NCBI RefSeq assembly: GCF_030068475.1
Contig: NZ_JAQOSP010000087.1
Span: forward strand, 28,944 to 92,943
DNA from: Roseofilum acuticapitatum BLCC-M154
GTDB taxonomy: Bacteria > Cyanobacteriota > Cyanobacteriia > Cyanobacteriales > Desertifilaceae
Direction: 5' to 3'
DNA length: 64,000 nt
The first letter of the stretch is position 1, and each line of letters begins with the position of its first letter. This document shows, piece by piece, positions 29,180 through 37,132 of the stretch. The position numbers and the translations under genes are program-made. The notes beneath the pieces were generated by a model. It was not told where the DNA came from. It was given only the letters and a program-made list of their open reading frames with translations, and searched no databases.

Positions 29180-29398
29180 ATGGCGTGCAAAATACTGACA
29201 GCAACGTATAACAACGGTAGCCTAATTCTCGATCGCCATCTGGAATCGATCATGGAAGGCAAGACGTTTAAAATCGTACTTATCGACATGGATGAAGGCG
29301 ATCGTAAAAAGCAGCAGTTTTTGCAATTAGTAGACAAACATTCTTTTTCATTGTCTCCAGATTATCAGTTCAATCGAGATGAACTCCATGAGCGGTAA
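29180..29398 (+). CDS. Antitoxin, AF2212-like (DUF104) family
   Basis: 72 residues. The N-terminal strand pattern KILTATYNNGSLILDRHLES followed by EGKTFKIVLIDMDEGD is the small beta fold of AF2212/DUF104-type antitoxins; the charged C-terminus presumably wraps the toxin. Its last codons overlap the PIN-toxin start. Expected to neutralise the toxin and autoregulate the operon. Confidence 0.8.
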   Translation: MACKILTATYNNGSLILDRHLESIMEGKTFKIVLIDMDEGDRKKQQFLQLVDKHSFSLSPDYQFNRDELHER

Positions 29399-29801
29399 AG
29401 TCTTTTTAGATACAAATCTTTGGGTCTATCTCTATGCCAAAGAACCAGAAATAAAATATCTCAAAGTACGGCAAATTATTGCCGATGAGTTGGACTCGAT
29501 AAGTCTCAGCACTCAAACCCTAGGAGAATTGTTCAATGTTTTGACCAGAAAGAAGCTTGTCGCCGATAATGAAGCTCAAGAAATCATCTTAGAGTTAGTT
29601 AGCACTTTCACTATTGCGGAAATAGATACCCTTAAAGTGATTCAAGCGTTAGAGATCAAATCTCGATACCAATACTCTTATTGGGATAGTTTAATTATTG
29701 CTACTGCTTTAACTTTAGATTGTACAATCTTGTACTCTGAAGATTTACATCACGATCAATTGATTGCACAGAAAATGAGAATTGTCAATCCATTTGCGTA
29801 A
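29388..29801 (+). CDS. PIN-domain toxin (VapC-like ribonuclease)
   Basis: 137 residues from ATG 29388 (an ATG three codons earlier is possible); it overlaps the antitoxin gene by 11 bp. PIN active-site acids are all visible: FLDTNLW (first Asp), LGELFNVL (Glu), YWDSLIIATAL (Asp) and YSEDLHH (Glu/Asp). PIN toxins cleave tRNA or other RNA under stress. The pair lies right after the DGR and between two copies of the AATTTTT tandem repeat, suggesting a mobile accessory module. Confidence 0.9.
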   Translation: MSGKVFLDTNLWVYLYAKEPEIKYLKVRQIIADELDSISLSTQTLGELFNVLTRKKLVADNEAQEIILELVSTFTIAEIDTLKVIQALEIKSRYQYSYWDSLIIATALTLDCTILYSEDLHHDQLIAQKMRIVNPFA

Positions 29802-29847
29802 AATCAACAGGCAGTGGGGGCGGGTTTTGGGGGTTGATGGGTGGTTT

Positions 29848-29877
29848 TCAATTTTTAATTTTTAATTTTTAATTGAG
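29848..29877. repeat. Heptanucleotide tandem repeat, second locus
   Basis: Four AATTTTT units preceded by GGGTGGTTTTC as at 28921-28931. Confidence 0.85.
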
Positions 29878-29899
29878 CTAATTTATCTTGCAGATTCGA

Positions 29900-30352
29900 C
29901 TACGGGGCAGGGTTGATGGGTTTGGAGGTGAGAATTAAGCGGATTTTGGCATGGATCAGGTTCAGTTGGGCTAAACCGAGGTCTACGTCGCCTTGAATGA
30001 CAATACCGGTGTGCAAGAGGCGGTCTAGGAGTTCTAAAATGGAGGGGCGATCGCTCTTTTCCCCTGGATAATAGCCTTGTTTGGGCAAGAGGGAGCCGAT
30101 TTCCCCTAAGTCAATGTTTAAGTCGGCTGGATCGATGTCGAAGATTTCACACAGGTTGATAATCTGTTCTTCGAGACGCTGTAGGCTTTCGGCTGCTCGG
30201 TCTAGTTCTTCTTCGCTTAGGCTACCCGCATCCATGCGCCGAATGACTTGAGCTTCCATCAGTTGGCGAATGAGTTCGACAACGGTGAGCAGTAAGGGGG
30301 CTAGTCCTGCATCAGGAGAGCGATCGGAAGAGGGAACCAGGGAAGAAGTCAT
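29900..30352 (-). CDS. gvpK: Gas vesicle protein GvpK
   Basis: 150 residues, close to the family length. Recognisable GvpK features: GLAPLLLTVVELIRQLMEAQ, RRMDAGSLSEEELDRAAESL, DPADLNIDLGEIGSLLP and the end ILELLDRLLHTGIVIQGDVDLGLAQLNLIHAKIRL, abbreviated here as LLDRLL...DVDLGLAQLNLIHAK. GvpK is an accessory protein of gas-vesicle assembly. No gvpA, gvpN, gvpF or other gvp gene is within this window, so either the cluster is split or this is a leftover. It is preceded by a 50-codon gene on the same strand. Confidence 0.9.
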   Translation of the reverse strand: MTSSLVPSSDRSPDAGLAPLLLTVVELIRQLMEAQVIRRMDAGSLSEEELDRAAESLQRLEEQIINLCEIFDIDPADLNIDLGEIGSLLPKQGYYPGEKSDRPSILELLDRLLHTGIVIQGDVDLGLAQLNLIHAKIRLILTSKPINPAP

Positions 30353-30363
30353 GGGGTCAGAGA

Positions 30364-30516
30364 TTAGACTTCTTTCACCTTACGATCTTTGAGAATTTGA
30401 TGCAAATACTGCTTCTGATAGTTTAAATATTGACTATGCCACTCCTGGAAGCGGCGATCGCCATCCCGAACCAGCATTTTGCGATAGTCTTCGGATGAGA
30501 TATACTGCTTAGTCAT
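30364..30516 (-). CDS. Small basic protein upstream of gvpK
   Basis: 50 codons from ATG 30516: MTKQYISSEDYRKMLVRDGD then RRFQEWHSQYLNYQKQYL and a Lys-rich end. It ends 11 bp before gvpK, so the two are probably cotranscribed. It is Gln/Tyr-rich and helical. I do not recognise a family. It may be a small gas-vesicle accessory protein by position only. Confidence 0.55.
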   Translation of the reverse strand: MTKQYISSEDYRKMLVRDGDRRFQEWHSQYLNYQKQYLHQILKDRKVKEV

Positions 30517-30645
30517 AATCTCGATTTTGTAAAATGGCTGCTTCTGTCATCAGATTACCTAGATAAGGATTGAGATCAGTTCAGGAACTTATTACTATTT
30601 TAACACTTTCAAGAGTCAAGTTACCTGACTTCTCTTGACTATCCC

Positions 30646-31338
30646 TTAAACCGTTGTTAATAAACCTTGATAGGTTTCCATGAGCTGGTTCAACACATAG
30701 GGATCGGCATTGGAATGGTCTAAAGTAACACTCAACGGCACAGTCTGTTTTTGATACAAAGTATGGCGTTGTCCAAAGTAAAATAGAGGCCGGCCGCTTT
30801 TCTGGGTTCCACGGTGAATCTGAAGTGAGGTAAAATTCAGATAAGGGATGTTGCCAATAAAATAAGAAATATCCCATATCAATTCAGAAACAAAACCACC
30901 ATCATTCTTTGAGTTTTCAATAGACTCTCGATAAACCCTACAAAATGTTGGCCAATCCATCAAAATAACATCATTAATAATCACATTTTTAAACCGATTC
31001 TCTCCACCCACCGCAATCGAAAAAAAAACCGGAATATTTTTAAACCGATACCATTCTCCCTGAATTTTTCGGGTACTAAAAGTCCATTCTATAGATAAAG
31101 CTTTAACTAAATTCCAAACCAGATAACCTTGAAAACAGGCTGCTGGAGTAGTTTGAAAACTCCTTTCATAAACCTCACGAGGCTTTTCTAAATCTAGCTG
31201 TATCGTCACTGAAATCTGCGGATTAGCAACAAACTCTTCATTGTGAAAAAAATTGAAAGCCCACTGTTGATATTGGCTCAATTCATTAAGGTTGAGTTTA
31301 GTTCCCTGATATCGTTCTAAAGCTTCTTGTAAATCCAT
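30646..31338 (-). CDS. Unknown protein downstream of a DNA methyltransferase
   Basis: 230 residues, Phe/Tyr/Trp-rich, soluble, with no family I recognise. Visible landmarks: ISVTIQLDLEKPREVYERSF, FKNIPVFFSIAVGGENRFKN, LNFTSLQIHRGTQKSGRPLF and TLDHSNADPYVLNQLMETYQ. It is AT-rich and lies 135 bp downstream of the type II-like methyltransferase on the same strand. That is the classic place for a restriction endonuclease, but no clear PD-(D/E)xK, HNH or GIY-YIG motif is visible. The assignment stays open. Confidence 0.6.
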   Translation of the reverse strand: MDLQEALERYQGTKLNLNELSQYQQWAFNFFHNEEFVANPQISVTIQLDLEKPREVYERSFQTTPAACFQGYLVWNLVKALSIEWTFSTRKIQGEWYRFKNIPVFFSIAVGGENRFKNVIINDVILMDWPTFCRVYRESIENSKNDGGFVSELIWDISYFIGNIPYLNFTSLQIHRGTQKSGRPLFYFGQRHTLYQKQTVPLSVTLDHSNADPYVLNQLMETYQGLLTTV

Positions 31339-31473
31339 TTTAATTTTGTTTCCCCTAAAGATTTTATAACAGGAGTTTATCAGATCCCTATCGGCTGGGT
31401 ATCATAAGTGTTGAACATCGACAAAAAACTTTACAGCATTGTGTGAATGAGATATCTTCCCTAGCGCATCCTG

Positions 31474-32430
31474 CTATCCTAGCGTCTTAGGATTTCTGTG
31501 TTGATCTTTTAAGGTATTTCTATCCCAAAAAACCCCATCTGTATATCCTTGAATTGATGGATCATTTTCGGCCAGTTGAAGCCGTTTTAATGCCCAACAA
31601 CAATAGTCTGGATTTAACTCAATCCCCACAAAGTTGCGTTTGAGCTTTTTAGCAACCACGGCTGAAGTACCACTTCCCAGAAAGGGATCGAAGACCAAAT
31701 CATCGGCATTTGAACTCGCTAGAATCAGTTTCGCAATCAATTTTTCTGGTTTCTGAGTGGGATGATCCGTATTTTCAGGCATTGACCAAAAGGGAATACT
31801 AATATCTGTCCATAGGTTAGAAGGATGGGTTAATCTGAAGTTTCCATCCTCTTCTTCACTCCAGTCTTTAGGTTGACCATTTTTCTGCCGATAGGGAGCA
31901 ATCACTTTTCGCTTTTGCTTCACGGAGTCCAGGTTAAACGTATATTGATCGGAAACGGTGCAAAACCAAATATCTTCGGTATTATTCTTCCAATTCGTTT
32001 TTGCACCTCGCCCTTTTTCTCGCTCCCAGGTAATGCGATTGCGAAGATAGAACTCTTGCTCTAGAATGGGGGCGATAAGTATAGAAGTTTTCCAGTCCGA
32101 GCAGACATAGAGTGTTGCTGTTGGCTTGAGGAGAGGTTTGAGGATCTTCAGGACAGAAGAGAACCAGTCTTGATATTCTCCTCTGTGTTTCTCTCTAAAT
32201 AAGTTTCCATGATAGTTTTTAGAAAGATTATAAGGGGGGTCTAGAACTAAAAGATCAACAGAGTTTTTCGGGAGATATTTGACAGCGCTAAAGAGATCTT
32301 GGTTAATAATTTTCCCTTTTATATCATCAATAGCTATTGGATCGTGCAAACAGAGTAAAGACTGACTGAGTATAGATAGCTCTTCCTCCGAGCAGGTTAG
32401 CGTTTGATTGCGGGGGGCACGTTTTTTCAT
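31474..32430 (-). CDS. Site-specific DNA methyltransferase (beta-class N6-adenine/N4-cytosine)
   Basis: 318 residues from ATG 32430; the longer frame starts at a TTG. The catalytic motif IV LLVLDPPYNLSKNYHGNLF comes before the SAM-binding motif DPFLGSGTSAVVAKKLKRNF, giving the permuted beta-class order typical of type II N6-adenine and N4-cytosine methyltransferases. GIELNPDYCCWALKRL ends the SAM region. It may belong to a restriction-modification system with the unknown 230-residue protein, or be a solitary methylase. The recognition sequence cannot be deduced. Confidence 0.9.
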   Translation of the reverse strand: MKKRAPRNQTLTCSEEELSILSQSLLCLHDPIAIDDIKGKIINQDLFSAVKYLPKNSVDLLVLDPPYNLSKNYHGNLFREKHRGEYQDWFSSVLKILKPLLKPTATLYVCSDWKTSILIAPILEQEFYLRNRITWEREKGRGAKTNWKNNTEDIWFCTVSDQYTFNLDSVKQKRKVIAPYRQKNGQPKDWSEEEDGNFRLTHPSNLWTDISIPFWSMPENTDHPTQKPEKLIAKLILASSNADDLVFDPFLGSGTSAVVAKKLKRNFVGIELNPDYCCWALKRLQLAENDPSIQGYTDGVFWDRNTLKDQHRNPKTLG

Positions 32431-32537
32431 GCTCAAAGTCTCAAAAACGAGTACAGGCAAGAATCTATTATATCTAGGGGCTGTCAGAAAGAAATTGGGT
32501 AAACTAGGAAATAAGGTTTATACATGGCCAGAAGTTT

Positions 32538-33098
32538 ATGAGTAAACGACTATGGGATAAGGGTTTGAGGGTAGCGGTTGCCCTTTGCATGGGTTTGATG
32601 GTGGGTGGAGCAGAGAGTAGTATTGCTCAGGAGGTGCAAGGGTGTTTTATGGTCGATTCTTCTGGACGCTCGATTCCCTTGAGTGGAGTCTGTGAGGGTA
32701 CTTCGGCTCCCCGTTCTCGTCCGGTGACTCCAGGGGTGTTTCAAGCGCAGATTAAGCGCCGTTTGGGGGGAATTCCGGTGATTGAGGTAATGTTTAATAG
32801 CCAGCACTCCTTTGAGATGATTTTGGATACGGGAGCGAGTGGGACTCTGATTACTCAGGAGATGGCGCAGAAGTTGCAAGTGGAGACGGTTGATTTTGTG
32901 ACTATGATGATTGCTGATGGGTCTAAGGTGACGTTTCCCTTGGGTTATGTGAAGTCGATCGCCGTTAATGGTGCAGTCGTCAGAGATATTCCGGTGGCGA
33001 TCGCCCCTAGAATGGCGATCGGCTTGCTCGGCCATGACTTCTTTGGCAACTATGATGTGCAAATCAAGCAAGATGTCGTCGAGTTTCGACCCCGTTAA
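32538..33098 (+). CDS. Exported retropepsin-like aspartic protease
   Basis: 186 residues. A signal peptide covers ~1-30 (VAVALCMGLMVGGAESSIAQ). The mature half from ~70 is a single retropepsin-type domain with the active-site motif MILDTGASGTLIT and a second conserved glycine/hydrophobic stretch IGLLGHDFFGNY. Such one-lobe proteases act as dimers; in cyanobacteria they are common and poorly studied. A linker with cysteines and prolines joins the two parts. Confidence 0.85.
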   Translation: MSKRLWDKGLRVAVALCMGLMVGGAESSIAQEVQGCFMVDSSGRSIPLSGVCEGTSAPRSRPVTPGVFQAQIKRRLGGIPVIEVMFNSQHSFEMILDTGASGTLITQEMAQKLQVETVDFVTMMIADGSKVTFPLGYVKSIAVNGAVVRDIPVAIAPRMAIGLLGHDFFGNYDVQIKQDVVEFRPR

Positions 33099-33099
33099 T

Positions 33100-33145
33100 G
33101 GGATAGGGAGATGGGGAGATAGGGAGATGGGGAGATTCCCTATTA
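33100..33145. repeat. Short GGGAGAT/ATGGGGAGAT tandem repeats
   Basis: Several imperfect GGGAGATGGGGAGATA units immediately after the protease stop. Confidence 0.8.
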
Positions 33146-33231
33146 CCCAATGGTAACAAGTTAAGACAATGTACATTTTGTCAAGTCCTAAATATAGATT
33201 TGAACTAATTAGCTCACCCTATTTATGGACT

Positions 33232-33303
33232 CTTGCCTTTTGCCTTTTGCCTTTTGCCTTTTGCCTTTTGCCTCCCTCCCCTCTTGCCTTTTGCCTTTTG
33301 CCT
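33232..33303. repeat. TTTTGCC heptanucleotide tandem repeat
   Basis: Five to six TTTTGCC units, an interruption (TCCCTCCCC), then two more units. It lies between the protease and the convergent unknown gene and is not coding. Confidence 0.9.
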
Positions 33304-33347
33304 CCCCCTCACCTACAACCTTAACTTGTGACCAATGCCCTACCCAT

Positions 33348-33851
33348 CTATTCGTGTTCCATCCAGCGCAGATCCAGATCGTCCTCATGCAGATGCTGCA
33401 TCGGGAACCAAGGGGTATCGATTTGTTCTAAGAGCCAACCTTCCCAGTCAGAGAGCCGATACTTAAGAACTGTGGGATCGGGACGCACTTCTAGTTTCTG
33501 TTTCCAGCCTTCATGAATTTCCGTATGCCAATCCACCGTTAACAGTCTAATTTTAAGCTGCTTAATGGTGGTCATAATTTCCGAAAATCCGTAGGTTTCG
33601 GCAGTATTTTCTGCTCCCTCTCCCTGTCCGCTCGCAGTTCCCCATTCGTGGATAAAGGCCACCAGTTGTCCGATAGAGCCAGGTTCGCGGAAAACGGCAA
33701 TGAAAGTATAACGAGTGATAGAGTAGTCTTGTTTCTTGATTCTAAAAAGCTTGATTAAATGAGGGCGGTAGTCAAACAAGAGCCGGATAATGACATTAAT
33801 CCCCATGGTTGAACCGGCGGCACTCGCTGGAATCACTTTAATTGCGGTCAC
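33348..33851 (-). CDS. Conserved hypothetical protein (GTG start)
   Basis: 167 residues starting at GTG 33851, supported by a near-perfect AGGAGGG ribosome site a few bases upstream. Soluble alpha/beta protein with a GGSTMGIN-like beginning (AAGSTMGINVIIRLL), TRYTFIAVFREPGSIGQL and a C-terminus rich in Trp and acidic residues (LHEDDLDLRWMEHE). I do not recognise a family. It is divergent from the CHAT gene at 34214. Confidence 0.65.
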   Translation of the reverse strand: MTAIKVIPASAAGSTMGINVIIRLLFDYRPHLIKLFRIKKQDYSITRYTFIAVFREPGSIGQLVAFIHEWGTASGQGEGAENTAETYGFSEIMTTIKQLKIRLLTVDWHTEIHEGWKQKLEVRPDPTVLKYRLSDWEGWLLEQIDTPWFPMQHLHEDDLDLRWMEHE

Positions 33852-34084
33852 GTTTCCCTCCTACAGATCGGTTTATAAGTTGAGTTGTGTTAAGTTGACT
33901 TGGCTATCAATGGGTCTAATATGAGGTTTGGGGAACCTCTCTAATGAGTCTGTATCCGGTTTCTGGACAAGGAGTGAATCCTGCCAGAGCTGAATGCACA
34001 CATGATTCTAACTTTAGCTGCACCAACTTGCAATTAATCGTTGTTGGCTTGAGAAGGCAATCTACACTGATGATTTTGCCTTAA

Positions 34085-34113
34085 TTGTAAATTTTTGTAA
34101 AGTTTGCATAAAA
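34085..34113 (+). promoter_or_regulatory. Candidate sigma-70-like promoter of the CHAT operon
   Basis: TTGTAA, a 17-bp spacer and ATAAAA lie about 100 bp upstream of the GTG start at 34214. The rest of the 360-bp divergent region shows no gene. A GGGG/CCCC dyad follows at 34140-34163. Confidence 0.4.
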
Positions 34114-34213
34114 TGGCCCCTCTAAATCTGAGAACCCTATAGGGGGGATCTCCATACTCCCCTGTCATGGACGACAAGCAAAGGTGAGATCGGGTACTCA
34201 GGAGGTTAAAGAG

Positions 34214-36028
34214 GTGGGAAAACTGGTAGTTTTGGAGCTTGAAGGCAGTTTAAGCACAGAGGGCTTTCGGGTACGGTTGCAAATTGGAGAGGACGGACAG
34301 CGCCCCGATCTGGATATATCCGGATACTTACCCTCAGAACCCGATCTCGCCCAATTACTAGAAAGTCATTGGGTAGATAAGTATCGTCCTTTGGGACTGC
34401 CTAATCGGGGAATCAAGCCAAAAGGGATTAAATATGATGGAGTTCTGAATCGGATCAAAGAGTGCAAAGAATCGGGCGATCGCCTGTGCGATCGCCTCAA
34501 TCAATGGCTCAGTTCTCCCGATTTTCGGGCGATCGACACTCAGATCCGCGAAAGACTCGATTATCGCGATCGCATCCGCTTCATTGTCCGTACCGACTGC
34601 AATGACTTGCACAAACTCCCCTGGCACAATTGGCAACTCCTATCCCGATACACCCATGCCGAAATCTCCTTCAGCGATACCAACTTTAGGCGCTCCGATC
34701 CCCTCAGCACCACCCCACCCGGAAAAGTCAAAATTCTCGCCATCCTAGGACATAAAGAAGGCATCGACACCGACAAAGACCAGGAAATCCTCGACTCACT
34801 ACCCAATGCAGAAGTCACCTTTCTCATCGAACCCAAACAAGCAGACATCAACGCCCAACTCTGGGAACAACCCTGGGATATCCTCTTCTTTGCCGGCCAC
34901 AGCGAAACCGACGGCGACACCGGTAAAATTTACATCAATCCCGACCAATACTTAACCGTCGATCAAATCTGGTATGGTTTGCGAAAAGCCGTCGCCCAAG
35001 GACTAAAACTCGCCATCTTCAACTCCTGTGACGGACTAGGACTCGCCCGCAAACTCGACGATCCCCACATTCCCCAAATGATCGTCATGCGCGACTACGT
35101 TCCCGATCTCGTCGCCCAAAAATTCCTCAAATCATTCCTGGTCAACTTTTCCCAAGGATACTCCTTTGAAGTCGCCGTTCGAGAAGCCAGAGAAAAGCTC
35201 CAGGGACTCGAAGATCAAATTCCCTGCGCCACCTGGTTACCCGTCATCTGGCAGCATCCTGACTACATCTCCCCCACCTGGGACGAGTTAGTAGGACAAT
35301 CTAAACCTAAATGGAGTTTTGTATCTTGGAAGAGTTACAAAATTCCAAAAGCAATTATCCTGGCTACCTGTCTCGGATTAAGCACTTATTTTTGGATTCG
35401 ACCCAAAATTGCTACCTATTTGAACCGAGTTGGAGTTGACTATATTAGAAAGGATCAATACCATCGATCACTTCCCTACTTGCAATCGGCGCTTATAGTC
35501 TATCCTCAACAAGCTTCAGCTATCAATAATTTAGGCAGTATCTATGAACGCTGGGGAGAAAATGACCTAGCCTTAACAATGTATCGACGAGCAAAACGAT
35601 TAGGAGATGCTTGGGGATGTAAAGGAGAAGCATTGATTTATATGAAAGACAACAAGTTTGAACGTGCATCTCAGTTACAGAGAGTCTGTTTACAGCAAAT
35701 TCTAGCAAGTGAAACAAAATCCCCTCTCGGAGAATACTTGATTCGTAAAGACTTAGGGATTTCTCTTTTACGCAAGGAATCATTTAGTGCGATGAAGCAA
35801 CAAGATTATCTGGAAGCAGAACGTCATTTACGCATTGCTATTGATATTAAACCACAAGAAGGAGTTGCTAATTGTGTTTTAGCACAAGTTTTAGAAGCTC
35901 AAGGCGAATCCAACAAAGCCCTAGAGCAATGGTATTTCTGCGTTCAATTTGCTCAAGATGAATATCCAGACGAAGCTGAATGGATTAAAATGGGAAAAAT
36001 GAGACTAGAAGAAAGTGGAGAAGATTAA
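34214..36028 (+). CDS. CHAT-domain protease with membrane helix and TPR repeats
   Basis: I take GTG 34214 (604 residues) because AGGAGG lies eight bases before it. The CHAT (caspase-like) domain covers ~1-360, with the catalytic His in LFFAGHSETDG (~229) and Cys in IFNSCDGLGLA (~272). A transmembrane helix follows (IILATCLGLSTYFWI, ~376-394), then TPR repeats to the end. The protease is therefore anchored with its CHAT domain on one side and the TPRs on the other. CHAT peptidases occur in bacterial defence and cell-death pathways. A secreted TPR gene follows after 2 bp. Confidence 0.9.
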   Translation: MGKLVVLELEGSLSTEGFRVRLQIGEDGQRPDLDISGYLPSEPDLAQLLESHWVDKYRPLGLPNRGIKPKGIKYDGVLNRIKECKESGDRLCDRLNQWLSSPDFRAIDTQIRERLDYRDRIRFIVRTDCNDLHKLPWHNWQLLSRYTHAEISFSDTNFRRSDPLSTTPPGKVKILAILGHKEGIDTDKDQEILDSLPNAEVTFLIEPKQADINAQLWEQPWDILFFAGHSETDGDTGKIYINPDQYLTVDQIWYGLRKAVAQGLKLAIFNSCDGLGLARKLDDPHIPQMIVMRDYVPDLVAQKFLKSFLVNFSQGYSFEVAVREAREKLQGLEDQIPCATWLPVIWQHPDYISPTWDELVGQSKPKWSFVSWKSYKIPKAIILATCLGLSTYFWIRPKIATYLNRVGVDYIRKDQYHRSLPYLQSALIVYPQQASAINNLGSIYERWGENDLALTMYRRAKRLGDAWGCKGEALIYMKDNKFERASQLQRVCLQQILASETKSPLGEYLIRKDLGISLLRKESFSAMKQQDYLEAERHLRIAIDIKPQEGVANCVLAQVLEAQGESNKALEQWYFCVQFAQDEYPDEAEWIKMGKMRLEESGED

Positions 36029-36030
36029 AA

Positions 36031-37110
36031 ATGAAAAAAACAGTGTTTTCAGGATCTACTATTCTCTTGACTGTCCTGGGAAACTTAGGATTTTCAACTT
36101 ACTGGTTATTAATCCCTAAACCACCCTCAGCCTACGCAGTCAAAAATTGTATTGAAGTGGGAACCATAGAAACCATTGAAGGTGAAGCCTATAAACTTGA
36201 TCGAGAACAAAGAGAACCTTTGACCACAGCCAGTATTATCTGTGCAGACAACCGATTAGAATCGATGCCATCATCTAGTCTAACTCTACGCTGCTTTGCT
36301 GATAATGAAACCAGACAATTATTACCAGGAATTGCTTTAGATTCTACCCAACTTTGTCCTGTGGTTCTTCGATGTGAAGATACAGCAGATCCCCATTGTG
36401 GTCGAGGTGGAAGTCAGATAATTGCTCAATCTATTCCTGAAGTTATCACTCCCCGCACAACTAGGTTACTGAATCCAAAGCCGACTTTACAATGGAAACC
36501 TGTTCCTAACGCTACCACTTACACCATCACCATTGAAGAAGATATAGAAGGGGAAATTTGGCAAACTGAAACCCAAGAGACCCAACTGATTTATGATGGT
36601 GATGTTGCCCTAATCCCTGGTCTTAGTTACACTCTGAAAGTAAAAGCTGATTCGGGAAGTGAAGTTGCCGAAGGAAGGTTCAGCATTCTCTCTAAAGAAA
36701 ATGCCTCAATTGTAAAAGTTGCTATTGAGAATGCTAAAAAATTGAATAATCCCCTGTCTGAACTCGCTGTTTATAAACAGTATCTTTTGAGGGCAGATGC
36801 TATTCAATTTCTGGAAAAAATGGTTAATCAAGATACTCAATCCAGCACTGTATATCGAGAATTAGGTGATTTGTATTGGGATATTGGACGCATTGATGCC
36901 GCCGAAAATGCTTACCTAAAGTCTATTGATCTCGCTTCTGCTCAAAACAACTTACAGGGGAAGGCTTTAGGAAAAGTACGTTTAGGGGAGTTATATCAAG
37001 TCAATCAGAGGGATGAGGAAGCACAACAGCTATTTCAAGAGGCTAAAGAACTTTATGAACAAGCTGGAGTATTGGAGTTATCAAGAAAGTTAGATTCCTT
37101 ACTCAATTAA
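36031..37110 (+). CDS. Exported protein with C-terminal TPR-like repeats
   Basis: 359 residues starting 2 bp after the CHAT stop, so cotranslated with it. Signal peptide at 1-36 (STILLTVLGNLGFSTYWLLI). The N-terminal part has four cysteines in short order (IICADN, TLRCFAD, LCPVVLRCED). A fibronectin-like segment follows (LQWKPVPNATTYTITIEED), then helical TPR-like repeats (VYRELGDLYWDIGRIDAAE). It is likely the periplasmic partner of the CHAT protein, by context. Confidence 0.75.
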   Translation: MKKTVFSGSTILLTVLGNLGFSTYWLLIPKPPSAYAVKNCIEVGTIETIEGEAYKLDREQREPLTTASIICADNRLESMPSSSLTLRCFADNETRQLLPGIALDSTQLCPVVLRCEDTADPHCGRGGSQIIAQSIPEVITPRTTRLLNPKPTLQWKPVPNATTYTITIEEDIEGEIWQTETQETQLIYDGDVALIPGLSYTLKVKADSGSEVAEGRFSILSKENASIVKVAIENAKKLNNPLSELAVYKQYLLRADAIQFLEKMVNQDTQSSTVYRELGDLYWDIGRIDAAENAYLKSIDLASAQNNLQGKALGKVRLGELYQVNQRDEEAQQLFQEAKELYEQAGVLELSRKLDSLLN

Positions 37111-37132
37111 CCCACTGGGTGATAGCTTTTCC

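Noticed and set aside
28931..29877. Possible CRISPR array (short repeats)
   Set aside because: Units are 7-bp tandem repeats without spacers; no cas genes.
32550..33176. 208-codon frame opposite the retropepsin-like gene
   Set aside because: Antisense shadow; the plus-strand frame has a signal peptide and the DTGAS motif.
33232..33303. Possible small gene or CRISPR in TTTTGCC repeats
   Set aside because: Simple tandem heptamers, no spacers and no credible coding sequence.
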